This document shows positions 25,316 to 37,051 of a stretch of 64,000 nucleotides of DNA, piece by piece (position 1 is the first letter of the stretch; each line of letters opens with the position of its first letter). The notes under the pieces are model-generated. The model ran no database searches and was not told the DNA's origin. It saw only the letters and a program-made list of their open reading frames with translations. The position numbers and the translations under genes were made by a program. Origin of the DNA: Coptis chinensis (lineage: Eukaryota > Streptophyta > Magnoliopsida > Ranunculales > Ranunculaceae); NCBI GenBank assembly GCA_015680905.1, contig CM027377.1, forward strand, positions 56,689,501-56,753,500. The letters run 5' to 3'.

Positions 25316-27340
25316 CATAAAACCGGAAATTTTTCGTCTCGGAAGTCAAGTCATGGCTCGTGGTTTTTTTTTTTTTTTTACAGTGTTTTACGCCGAGGCT
25401 TCAACTTGGCGCAGGTGCGCTCGGTGCTAAATTTCAGAAAAATGTGTAGGGCAGAGCGCGCTACTTAACAAAAGGCCTCGAAGTCTTGATGGTTGAAAAT
25501 TGAGATCTAACAACGGAAACGTGGGAGTGAAAGGTGAGTGATGGAAGTTAGGTGTAGTGTGGGTTGTGAGTGTAGAATGAATAAAGTTTATATAGGTTTT
25601 AAGTTGCTAAAACGAATCGGGAAGTTGCCAAAAAGCTTTTCCGGCAATTTCCGGAAATACTAAAATTTCCGAACCCGAAAACGGAAACAACTCATATTCT
25701 TGATTCTAAAACAACCCTAATATCTTTTAGGTTGAATTTAGGATAGAACCTACCTATTTTATCGAGATTTCATCCTACCATGATATTTATTCATAGATAT
25801 GCCTATTCGGCAATATTCTCACCCTGACTCCGAAATAACTTCTAAAAAAAAGGAGGTCATATAAAAATCATGCTGGACTACATAATACCACCCCCAAACA
25901 ATTTTGGAAAGTGGGATCAACATTAAACAACCACGCACAATGAAAATAACTACATTATATTAATATTGTCATTCAAACAACATTTCACTACAAAAGTCAA
26001 AATTAACTACAGAATTTAACAATGTAACCTCCTATCTACTAAATATAATAAAAAACAACATCAAAACAACAAACAAGAAGAAATCTAGCTACTCTTCAAG
26101 GAGCGAGGTGGGGGTAAGAATAGGAATTTGAGTGATCAAGAATGGAAAAACCAACACCCATTTCAAACAAATTTTTGAAAACAGGTTTGCAAAAATTTGT
26201 TCTAAAACGGGTCTTTTTAAAAGTCGATTCGAGACTTGCTAGATTACTATTTTTATAGCTTTAAACTTTTTTACTTTTTATGAATTAGGTTTAATATAAA
26301 GGAAAACAATAAGCAAAGTAAAGACATAATTCACACCATAGAGAAACATGACTCAAAACCAAGAAAACATGCAAGAGTGGAAAACGTAAATTATGTGAAA
26401 CGTGGACTTAGGATCCGGTACTTACAACCACACACTCCATAGGGAGGGCCCGGTTACCTGAATGGTGCATTCACCAATATATGGAAATGAAAGGAAATGC
26501 ACCAAACACAAAAATTGAGTCGTTTATAGTCAGATACTCGAGACTTTATCTAAACATATGTATGAACATGCAGTTTATCATATATCAACAACCGAAATAG
26601 TTGTGGATCGTTCCATAAATAAATATCACAGAAAACATATCCAAACACAATCAAGCACCAAGATTTCCTACGACGCAACCTAGTGGAATGAAAGCGAAGT
26701 CGGATAGACCTATAACATAACCGAGCATGCACCTTATGTTTCATCTTTGAACGAGAGGGTGTCCTAGTGAATAAGTGTGGAAAAGTGAATGGTTGTGGAA
26801 GATATGGTGGATTGGGATAAGTTTTAGAGGGTAAGCATGGAAAAAATGAGGATGTGGGTTTAGCACAAAACTCATTCATGGTGTAGTTAGGGACCGCCTC
26901 AAGTCCGAAAAATGAAGGTGTCAAGTGGTTTATCCTTGGGAAGTATTTGTTTACTAGGTGGATTTAAAAAATCATGAAGCACAAGAGAAACTAAAGGATC
27001 GAGTGCAAACTCGAGGTTCCTTTGAAAAGGTGGAGGGTGGGGAATATTGGTGATGGAAGGTGAATGATTCTCAGCTAGAGCTCTCAAGTCCATATCATCA
27101 GAAATCTTGATATATGCAAGACATTCCTCAATAGGTGGGTCAAAAGGATCACTGGGATAGAGATTGAAAAATTTATCTTCCGTCATAGCATCAAGGGATG
27201 AATGGTTGTTAGCAAGGGGGGACTCGCGAAGTGGTAAAGAAGCGGTGCAAAAGAGTTGTAGGAATTCTTCTTCGATTTCTTCTACTACCAGGGAGTCATT
27301 GTTAAAGTCGGAATTTCCGAAGGAAAGGAATTTGTTAATC
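25316..27340 (-). other. Athila-1 internal region upstream of the nested insertion
   Basis: Parts align with Athila-2 3' region sequence: about 25,320-25,700 with 14,930-15,300, and 26,150-26,500 with 17,380-17,690. A minus-strand open stretch (26,899-27,357, 152 codons) is acidic and proline-rich with no motif I recognise; it may be the spacer normally found between protease and reverse transcriptase. No reverse transcriptase or integrase motif is visible. Confidence 0.55.
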
Positions 27341-27359
27341 TGTTTCTCCGGAAACATGT

Positions 27360-28160
27360 TTTTGAAGTAATCTTGAGCTAAGCTCGATCATGCTAACCTC
27401 TCCATTTGTAGATGAATCGGATATCGCGGTCCTCATTTTGAAAACATTTACCTCAACAGAAAAGATGGCCAAAGGACAAGGACATCAAACCATCGTGGCG
27501 GTTTATGAGCGTTGGTAGTAAGCCAAGAAGGGACGCCCTAAAATGATAGGTACTGAGTCGTTAGTGACTTCGCGGTCGAGGATAAGATAAGTCACCGGGT
27601 AGTAAAAATTTTGGACTTTAACCAAAGACGTTTTCAACCACACTCTTAGGATACTTAATAGACCGATCGCCTAATTGCAATGTCATTTTAGTAGGTTGCA
27701 TCTCCTCTAGACCTATTTGTTTATACAAATAAAGCGGGGAGTAAGTTAACACTAGCCCCCGTGTCTCGTGATGATGGGTCGCCGCGTGAGAATCTCTTAA
27801 GGTGCATTATGATGGGGAGGATCGACGTGGTCCTTGTACTTAACAATTCCATTATTTTCGGATAAAGTTGGGAACTGTTCACTTAGAAAAGCGTCTTTAG
27901 GTATGTTGGTCTTACGCCTAGTAGTGCAACAACTCCTTAAGAAAGTTAAGCGTGGTTAGGTAGCTTTTTATAGCTTCGAGAAAAGGAAGGTTTATCGTTA
28001 GATTTTTAAAAATGTTCCTAATCTCCTCAAAGTTAGTATCCCCTGGTTAGCATGGCTAATTTCGAGGAACGGTGGTTTCGCTCTATATTTAGCGTATGGC
28101 TCGACTTGATGTGTAACCTTGGCTTTTCGTTTCTTAGTTTGTGGTTTAACCGGTACCTTT
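27360..28160 (-). pseudogene. Athila-1 protease region
   Basis: This aligns at the nucleotide level with the Athila-2 protease region (20,850-21,700), including the LYKQIGLEEMQPT-like and TLQLGDRS-like segments on the minus strand. The frame is broken, so it is named mainly by homology to the inner copy. Confidence 0.7.
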
Positions 28161-28439
28161 ACGATTGGTAGGTTCTTCAGTTTCTATTTCGTATCTAGTT
28201 CGATATCCGGTGTAGGAGTATTGATGGGGTAACTATAGGCATAGTTACTTTGTTATCAACCACTCTTCCGTAAGCGGAGAGTGGTGATGGCATTTAGCTC
28301 ACCTACGGTTGTAGTTTCGTTACTTGTATTACCGTTTACCTCAAAGGTCGTGTTTTTCGTTCTAGGGTTGGGTATCGCTTGGCATGGAAACACGCCTTTT
28401 GGTTGGGCTTTTCTCTAGGGCTAACTGTTGGTTTAAATT

Positions 28440-29880
28440 ATTAACGGATTGTAGAATGTGTTGGTTAGATTGAGCCATGGTTTGGAAAAGTTGTTGGCTC
28501 ACTTGTATGAAGGTGTCAAGACGATCCGGTTGTGTGTGGGTGTAGTAGTCACGGGTGGTGTGGGATTTGGAACTATCTCGGCGTTGATTATTTATGGGAT
28601 TGTGATAGTTATTATTTATCGAACGATACCTCTATTAGCATTATAATTATTATAACTACATTGACCTTGTGCTTGACCTTGTCGAGGTTGCGCTTGGTTG
28701 TTATAATTATTATAATTACCCTGATCCTGTCCTTGTTGTGGTGGAGCTTGGTTATAACTGTGCGTTGGCCTAACATATTGATTATTGTACCCTATAGGTG
28801 TGACTTGTTGGTTATTTCTCCAACCGAAGTTGGGATTTTGTCTCCAAGGGGCGTTAGGTTCACTATTAATGGAACAAGAATGTTCATAGGCTATAGGACA
28901 GTGGGAGTCGGGATGCTCAGGACTCCAACAGAAACTACATGGATTTGAATTTACATTCATGACGGGGATAGGCTTTTGTTGTACATAAATGGCCTCTACC
29001 TTTTTTGTGAGGGATTCAATTAGAGTTTTAAGATCAGGATCTAATTTAACCTCAAATATACTGGTAGCCTTAACTGTTGAAGAAGAACTAGCGGAGCGGG
29101 AGTAATCGTCACTACCCCCCCAATTATTATTACGCTTAGTCTGATCTTCCAAAAATTTATATGCCTCTGAGGCTCCTTTACTTAGGAAACTACCCCCATT
29201 CATTATGTCTAGGACTTCTTTATGGTGGTGTAGAAGTCCTTTGAAAAGGCACGAACTAACGTGTCTTTTGCTAGGTGATGGTGTGGACACTCTATAAGCG
29301 GTCGGTGAAAGCGATTCCAAGCCTCTAAAAATGATTCATGAGGATTCGGTAGAAAGAAGTGAATCTTGGAAAGCATTTCATCCGTCTTTAGGGGTGGGTA
29401 AAAATGTTCCATAAACAATTTGAACAAGTTGGCCCACGAAGTCCACGTAATTAGGCTTTGGGCGATTAACCAAGATGCCGCCTTATCGCCTAAGGTGAAA
29501 GGGAATACCCTCAATTTAATTTGTTCCGCACCAACCGTAGGATGGTGGAATGTTGTAAGGACTTGTTCAATCCCACGATGTAGCCGATAAGGTTTTTCAT
29601 GGTCTAAACCATGGGTAACAAATTAAATATATTTGGGGGATGCGGAAATCCCCAATCGGTCCGCTAGAACGATGCAAGATTTAGGGCTATCGCTCAAGGC
29701 TTTATAAAAGTCGAGAGAGGAGTCTCTCTTTCTTGACCATAATATCGGTGGTGTGTGTGAAATAGTAGCTAGAGGTGTAGTGGGTGGGAAACTAGATAGA
29801 CTTGTTTGTTGACGTTTCCGTGTAATTACGTTAGTTGTTTTTCTTCGACCGGACTTTAATCTCATGCAAGACTAAGTCGA
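28440..29880 (-). pseudogene. Athila-1 gag region
   Basis: Two good open stretches on the minus strand (29,209-29,514 and 28,616-29,320) carry the plant gag core (MRVFPFTLGDKAASWL, FYPPLKTDEMLSKI, ESFLEAWNRFHRPLIECP) and then a knuckle-like CSFCWSPEHPDSHC, followed by a tail rich in N, Q, Y and P. The order and wording match Athila gag proteins. This is the best-preserved gag in the window. Confidence 0.88.
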
Positions 29881-30413
29881 ACTTAACTAAACATGCAACA
29901 CTCCAAACAATTACGATATACTAGTAGAAACCTCTAACGGAGATCGCGAGGTGTGGAAGAAAGGAATACCTGATTGCGTCCTTGCTTCGCTTTTATGAAT
30001 AGCGTCTTGTTTCTGGCGTGTTAGGTGTATATAACAAGTTAGAACACGAAAAACTTAAAAAAAAAAAAATCGGGTTGAAACAAACCTGTAGAAATCCGGA
30101 AAATTTTAGCTTAGAGGCTGGGCTTTCGCTTTGAAGCTGATCAGCTCCGTGTAACTTCAAGTTACAGTGTTTTAGGGCGGGTCGCGTTCGATATGGGGCT
30201 GGTCGCTCAAGGTTCAGCGTTTGTTAGCAGTAAAAGTCCGCTTCGTTTGAAGCGTAGTGCTTCGGTGTAATTTTTCGCGGAACTTTTCAACGCTGAAACG
30301 GACAACCACAGTATGAATCAAACAAGGGTAGGTGGGTTTAATGGGACTTAAAAATGACTAATTATACTATGAAAATAATGCTAAAGTGAAACTAAGATGA
30401 CAGCAGCGCCATT

Positions 30414-31890
30414 TGATAAATGGTAAAATGCTAGTTTACCTACGAAATGAACGATGAAACTCAAAACGTAAGTAAACTAAAACTTATTACGAGTCTATAT
30501 TTATCAAAGTTTCTACTCTCAATTCTATCGAAATAGAGTGGAGTAACAAATTCGTTCGGCTCCTAGTTCTCTAGCATGGAATGATTTCATAGTTAACTAA
30601 TCGGTCTTAAGTCTAATGAGAGTTTTACGAGGGGGAATTATACTACGATGCAACTACCCACAAGATACAAACTATAATTGATTCAACTACGGAAATACTA
30701 CGTTGATTCTATAATAAGGAATTAGGGGGGGATTGATTCCACCTTAACTCAACTTAACTCATTAACGACGAATCGTCGTAATCCGAATTGAACTGCTACG
30801 CAGAACAATTAGTTCTTCCTAATCCCTAATTACACATAACATTTCTACCAATTCATAACTAGCATGTGAACGATTAAACCCATTCTCATGGGGAATTAAT
30901 CGTTTCTAGAGTGGAATAAAAATTACGATGACTCTACAATAATCGGAATCAAGCTTTCATCAAGGCTTCTCAACCCCCTCTAATGGAGGTTTAGCCGAGA
31001 ATCATTCCGCAATCATTTCTATATGAATCTAAACTAAACATAATATCAAGATTCGAAATTTCCTAATCTAAATTAAACAATAATTAAAATCTAATTAACA
31101 ACTAAGAGATGGTAACTAACAATAATTAAAACTGGATCTAATAGATTGAAATAACAAAAATCGAAATGACAAGAATAATAACTATTTTATTTATCTAATG
31201 AATAATATTCAATGATTCAAGAAATTAATCTAAAATAAGAAATGAAATTCTAAAACTAAGTTCTAAAACTCATTAATGGAGGCTAACTAATCTAATTCTA
31301 ATCTAGGTCTAACTATCTACCATTAACAAAGAGCTAAGCTTTTGTTTTTATATGCTTCAGATCCAAAAATCGTGCATGGGCTTGGAGCCATGTTTTGGGC
31401 CAAAGAATCAGGCCCAAAACCCAATTCTTTCAGTCCAAAAAGGCCTCTTCAGCTGCAGTTAGTTTTGACAGACTTTTCGTCCTCTTTTGCTCCTCTGATT
31501 GGGCCAAGGCTTAGACCATTGGAAATCTCTTTCCGAGCCGGTCGTTTTGACATAAGGTAGACCCAATTCCGAGGTCTGAGTCCAAAGATACGGCCTTCGG
31601 AAGTTCTGCTGACTTGTGCACTATTTCTGCCCGTGTTGACTTTTCAGCTTTTGACCGGGCTTTACAAAGGCTTTGTCTCCTTGAATCTTGGCCTTTATTC
31701 ACAGAACTCCTTAGCAACCGACCTTTGCTCCTTTATCTCGCTAATGTGGCATATTTCTGCACATAATGGACTTTGAAGCCTGAAATGCATAAAAACACGT
31801 AATCAGTATTAACTCTTAATTATTACTCACATAATTGGTCTAAAAGTATGATGGTTAAGGGGTTAAAACTACAGTTTTGGGCTCTTATCA
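30414..31890 (-). repeat. Athila-1 5' LTR
   Basis: The 1477-bp partner of 7174-8648. On the minus strand it is followed at once by AATGGCGCTGCTG, a primer-binding-like start, and then gag. The right flank GGCAC (31,891-31,895) is the target duplication, and the sequence after it resumes the Tat-1 integrase. Confidence 0.93.
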
Positions 31891-31895
31891 GGCAC

Positions 31896-32510
31896 CAAAA
31901 CACAAGCTTTTTGCCGAGATTTTGGCATTGTGCAACTTTTCTTTTCTCCTGGATATCCTCAAGGTAACGGTCAGGTGGAAGCCTCTAACCGCGTTATTTT
32001 GGATAATTTGAAACGAAAACTCGTGGAGAGAAGTTGATTGTGGGTTAAGGAGTTGCTTAAAGTACTTTGGGCTTACCGAAGAACTCCTCGACGTTTGACT
32101 GGCGAATCACCTTTCACTCTCACTTATGGTACCGAAGCTGTCCTTCCTACTGAGATGAGGGTCACTACCCATAAGTCAGATTTAGTACTCACCCTCGACA
32201 ATGAAGAAATTCTTTGTCGAGAATTAGACTTGTTGGATGAAAAAAGAGATCTGCAGCCTTACGGCTGGCATCATATCAGCACCAGCTTAAAAGGTCTTTT
32301 GATAAAAGGGTACGACCTCGATCTTTCAAGGAAGGGGATTTGGTCCTCCGTATGGACCCTGCGCCTAAGAAGTTAGGAATTAATTGGGAAGGTCCGTATA
32401 TCATCGATAGGATAGTTGGCAATGGTATTTACTATCTTAAATCCATGGATGGTGAAATTTTTGTTAAACCTTAGAATATTGCAAACTTGCGCAAGTATTT
32501 TCAATAATAG
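31896..32510 (+). pseudogene. Tat-1 integrase, second part
   Basis: The translation shows SPGYPQGNGQVEASN with the catalytic glutamate, then VLWAYRRTPRR, GESPFTLTYGTEAVLPTEM and, near the end, WEGPYIIDRI. These are the C-terminal half and tail of a Ty3/gypsy integrase. It continues the core broken at 7173 by Athila-1, as shown by the matching GGCAC target duplication. The frame is imperfect. Confidence 0.9.
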
Positions 32511-32606
32511 TTATTTTTCTCTTTTTTAGAGTGTTACCCATGGAACATTGCAAATTTCCGCAAGTATTTTTAATAGAAATTATCTTTCTCTTTTCAGAGT
32601 GTTGTT
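32474..32606 (+). repeat. Short tandem duplication at the end of Tat-1 pol
   Basis: Two degenerate copies of about 62 bp (32,474-32,534 and 32,544-32,606), each reading approximately ATTGCAAA-TTGCGCAAGTATTTT and ending in AGAGTGTT. The first copy contains the last codons of pol, so the second is a duplicated pol tail in the 3' region. Confidence 0.75.
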
Positions 32607-33118
32607 TCTTTTATTATTTTTATATTGGATACTTTTTGGATGTTGGGTGCAAGATCCCACATGTTGGCCAAACTTGTATCAGAACCTTAAGAAAGCTTTC
32701 TTTGGATAATGAGTGAAAGATCTCATATGTTGTTCCATGTGTGTGCTTAAGAAAGTTTACACTTAGCTTGGATTTTATCTAGCTAAGCGCAGTTCTAATG
32801 TCTTATGTCTATAAGTGTCGATTTATGCATTAGTTTTTCCAACATTACGGTCTTCACAGGAACAGATATGGGGGTATACCCTACTTTCCTACATGATCTT
32901 TCTTTATTGTCCCATATAAACTTGGGGCATTAAAGTTATGAGTTACGTTTGAGTTAAAAAAAAATAAAAAGAAATTCGTGGCACACATACTTGATTATTT
33001 TTTCAACGAATTTAGCAAAAATTTGAATAAAAAAGAAACACTCAAGTATAGCTAATCAAAGGTCTATTAATTATAGATAAGCTTATTACAACTCAAATGG
33101 CATTTTAAGGAATTACAG
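32607..33118 (+). other. Tat-1 spacer between pol and the antisense gene
   Basis: AT-rich sequence with no recognisable gene. It lies between the converging ends of pol (plus strand) and the antisense gene (minus strand), so it would hold the 3' end of the antisense transcript. Confidence 0.5.
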
Positions 33119-35951
33119 GGAATGAATCACATCTCTTCAGGAGCTAATCATTCGGGAGTTGATCCGAGTGCTACTAAGGTCGGCACTACAATTCCTGATC
33201 CCTCTGCCAATTCCTCCTCTCCATATGCATCAACACCATGTTCCTCTTCCGGACCTTCCCCTTCTGAACCTTCCACTTCCGACCCTTGTTGATACTTTTG
33301 CAAGGCTAGATCATTCTCCAACTTCACCTGAAGTACGTCAACATCAACCTCCAGATCGGGATATAAGATCGACATCATCATCAGGAGAGATGGTTCCAGA
33401 TGCCCAAGCTTTTCTGAGTTTTTCATCATACCGCTTATCGTATTCTGATTCAGGAATGTCAAACACGCGACAGGCGGAAGAGATGCCATTCTTGTATGCT
33501 TCGGTACTGACTACATCAACTAGTTCGGTGTAAAATTCGGTTATCTCCTTCGCACTCCCTTCAGGAGCTTCGGGAATCGGCACTAGGGCAGTCACAGAAT
33601 TAGAGGATGAAGAAAGTCGAGCTCTCAACAGCTTAAGCTCCACATTAGCTTTGTTTAGTGATTCTCCTAACTCTGTAATCACCCGAGAGTGGGTCAGCTC
33701 CAATTCTGCCAATGCTGCCTTTTTACAAGCTTTGGATAGTTTAAACTTTAGAGGGTTCATTTCTCCTTGCAAGGTTGTGGCTTTGTCCTCATAATGCATC
33801 TTTAGATTATTCGGTTAGCTTGCCATGCCTCGCGAAGACCATCAAAATGGGCAGCTCGTTCAATCAGATTGTTTTTTACTTTAAGGACCTCCTGGTGTTC
33901 GAACTTAGTAAATTCGGGGTCTTCTTCGAGACTCTTGTTCTTATATCTGGTCTTCCTAAGCTCTTTCTCGATGGCTATGACCTGCGCAATTTCATTGGCT
34001 TGATTCTCATTCTTGCTCTTCATAATGTCATTATCACTCTCCAATCTTTTAATCGTTTGTTTAGAAACGAGGAGTTCCTTGGTTAGGTCAGCTTTCTCTT
34101 TTGTGAATTTATCCATTTCATCTTGGTTCTTATGCACCAGAGCGAAAGTTGTAGATACATCCATGCTAGCCTGCAGTGCTGAGAATACTATAGTTAGTAT
34201 CCGTAACTCACATATGGATGCAGAAAAAGACAATGAAGAGTTATTGCGAATTACCTTCATCATATGCCGACACATTCGTTCCAGGCCCGCTATTGTGCAG
34301 AGTACTCTTTTATGTTTAGCTTTCTCTTTGGGTAGCGTCATCGATTCAATCAATCCTATAGTAACTCCAGGATCCTTAAGCGTATCTTGGTCAGTAATCA
34401 ATGGATGATCTGATAATCCCAGTACTCTAGGAACTGGAACGAATAGCTTTGGAGCTGTTCCAGAGTTGGAAGATGTTGATTTGCTCTTTTTCCCCACCCG
34501 AACGTCCACATCTTGAGTAATTGGTAAATGATCCCTCCTTTTGTTTAACTTCGTGGACGGACCTTGGTTGGCATTAGATATCATACTTTCAACCGGATCG
34601 GATTGCATGAGGTCCAAACTCTCAACATCGGTCAAGAAAAAAATGTCATTATTCTCTTCCCCCGTAGTGTCAATTCCCGTTTCTACATCCGGCTCATGAA
34701 GAGGAAGTTGCAAATTGGGTGTCTCCATCGTAACCTTGGTTCTTGAGGATGGAATGTCGTCTAGACTTTTAGTCCCATTGAGGCCTTCACCTTCGTAAAT
34801 AATGATGGCATCGGAAGAACCCCAGTTCCTGGAACTTATCGTACCCTTTCTCTTGCAGTGAGATGCTTTTTCGTAGCCTCAATCACCTTCGGCATACTAA
34901 CCCTCGCATACCTGACAACTTCAAGAGGGGGTTTATTTGTTTTTTTCGGAGCTCTCTTCTTCAAGTTTGGATCTGGCTTGGTCATAAGAGCAAGGACCTC
35001 CTTTGGCACAAGGGCCTCCTCTAGGTATAAAGTAATAGCAGTTCCGAGATTCCCTCCCATATACCCAACTCCGGGTTCCAACACTCGCAACTCCGTTAAG
35101 GACATAGTAAGGTACTCAGAGATTAACAATGGATCTTGAACTATGGAAGCAGGACGTTTCACAGAGATTGGGAGTGCGATAAGAGCCATCACGGCATTTA
35201 GCTCTTCAGTAGTTAGAGACGGTAGTTCAATATCAACTCTATCTTTTGATAATGGAAAGCCAGACCGGATTATCTTCCGACTATCATCAAAGGTAACATT
35301 ACTCCACTCGCCTCCAGTTACGCGGATAGCATATTTACGCCAGTGGTCATCATTATTTTTACCTTCGTAACATATGATACGTTCACCTCCGGGTTTAGCA
35401 GAAAGAGTAGCATCTCCGTTATTATAACTCAACAGTTTAAAAAAGTGGGCAATAACCCCACAAGTCACAGCTATATTGTGTTTTTGGCCCAATATGTGCA
35501 TATACGTGACGTTACGAACAAACCACGACATTACTCTATTGATTGAGACTTGGAAATACTCGAGGGCATCTGCCATAAACAAAGGCAAAGGGAGACAGAG
35601 TCCATCTTTCAATAATCCAAGATATATTAAGGGATGTTCATCAGTCCCAAGGTCAGTAGTTTGTGGATATACGATGTTGATTTCCTCCGGAATTGAAAAT
35701 GCATTACGGATCTTTTCTAAGTTGGATATATCCCCAAAAGGAATAGTGTTCCAATCTATTGTGGGAATTTTAGCTTTGGGCACCACCGGAGGTGTAACAT
35801 CTATAACTACTCTATAACCCGGCACTGCTATTGCTTCAACAACTGAAACATCCGGAACTATAGTGGTGGGTATTGTATCCAACACTGCCTCACTATTTAT
35901 GGAACTCGCCAGTGATTGATGAGACATTGTATATGCAGTAGCAACCAACAC
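33119..35951 (-). pseudogene. Tat-1 antisense gene (plant transposon-type N-terminal part, coiled-coil C-terminal part)
   Basis: The minus strand holds long open stretches covering most of 2.8 kb. The 5' part (34,836-35,951, 371 codons) contains DEHPLIYLGLLKDGLCLPLP and EYFQVSINRVMSW, the pattern of the putative plant gypsy-type transposon domain. The middle and 3' parts are lysine- and glutamate-rich with heptad-like spacing (KELRKTRYKNKSLEED and neighbours), suggesting coiled coil. An antisense gene after integrase is known in Tat-lineage elements; its role is unknown. A possible TATA box stands at about 36,001-36,007. A few breaks or introns interrupt it. Confidence 0.75.
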
Positions 35952-36080
35952 GCGATACTAACTTGATCAACCTAGACGTGTAGGCTCGCTAGTAAACCCT
36001 ATATAGCAATACCAACCAACACCGGAACTGATGGAAATCGGAATTGACTGCTGAAAATAAGATAAGAGGATTTAAACTAA

Positions 36081-36560
36081 GGGCATCTCCAATGGGGGGT
36101 GTAAAATTACACCTCCACCTAGGCTCCACGTAGGTGCCATTAGGATTTTACACCTCTAATTTTATACTATTATATAGCTTATAAATATCTACACTCTATA
36201 CTCTCCAATGGAGAAGTGTAAAAAAAAAAAATAGATTTTAAACTTGGACGTCACTTTAAGTGACGTCCCTCTTTAATTTAAACTGGGACGTCACTTAAAG
36301 TGACGTCCGAGTTAAAAAATTACTTTAGAATTAGAAAGGGACATTATTCCAAGTGACGTCCGAAAATTATTTCACTCGGGCGTCGGTTCGAAAGTGTTAG
36401 GGCTTTTATTAACTAATAGCGAGAGGGGGAATCCCCACCCTCTCTATTAGCTAATACACTATTACCTACGGTATAGCACCCCCATTGGAGAGAGTTTTTT
36501 TTATATTTGGGGTGTAAAATTTCCACTCTATACGGTTTACACCCCCCATTGGAGATGCCC
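36081..36560. mobile_element. 480-bp MITE with 25-bp perfect inverted ends
   Basis: The ends are perfect inverted repeats of 25 bp beginning GGGCATCTCCAATGGGG. Flanks read CTAA on the left and TTAA on the right, compatible with a TA or 3-bp duplication, so the superfamily is uncertain (PIF/Harbinger-like is my first guess). Inside lie several copies of the palindrome GACGTCACTTTAAGTGACGT at about 36,248-36,310. No coding capacity. It lies upstream of the Tat-1 antisense gene. Confidence 0.88.
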
Positions 36561-37051
36561 TTAAGCAAACAGTTGAAAGTAAATCTTTGGTTTCAATCAA
36601 AGAAAATAAAAAGAACCGACGGTTTACTTACTTTCTTTTGATATCTCAAAACTCTTCAATCTTATCAATGGCGATCAAAGTTTCGACACTCATTGATACT
36701 AAAGAAAATAGGAATCACAAATTTTGAATCTTTTAAGTTAACACGAGCTGTTGGAGTTGTGGGAGTTGTTGAAACAATTTTGAATCTTGAATTTTGGAAG
36801 TTGGAACACGAGCTGTTGGAGCTGTTGAAACAATTTTGGAGCTTTTTGATATATCCGAATTATTTGAGTGGGGGCAGCAAGAGAATTCACATGAGGCAAA
36901 ACTCAAAGGAAGAAGGAAGAAGAAAGGGTTTCAAGCAAGTAGACACAAAGTTAGCGAAGGGTATTGTTTCAGCAAGATTTGCCAAAACACACCAGTTGAG
37001 GGTTGGAAGTAATGTTTTTTGGAGATGGTGAAGGAGATGGTGATTGGGGAA

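Larger units (their letters stand above)
7174..31890 (-). mobile_element. Athila-1: Athila-lineage element with both LTRs, containing a nested Athila
   Basis: Two near-identical LTRs (7174-8648 and 30,414-31,890) bound the element, and the 5-bp sequence GGCAC stands at both outer edges (7169-7173 and 31,891-31,895). On the minus strand the order is 5' LTR, a primer-binding region starting TGGCGC, gag, protease, a long 3' region, and a polypurine tract TTTGGGGGTGG next to the 3' LTR. Of the coding parts only gag and protease are recognised, so it looks incomplete and non-autonomous. Without the nested copy it is about 10 kb. High LTR similarity suggests a young insertion. Confidence 0.93.

Noticed and set aside
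27164-27370. Plus-strand open frame
   Set aside because: Shadow of the minus-strand Athila-1 coding region.
33159-35817. Plus-strand open frames across the Tat-1 antisense gene
   Set aside because: Opposite-strand shadows; the minus strand has the longer frames and family motifs.
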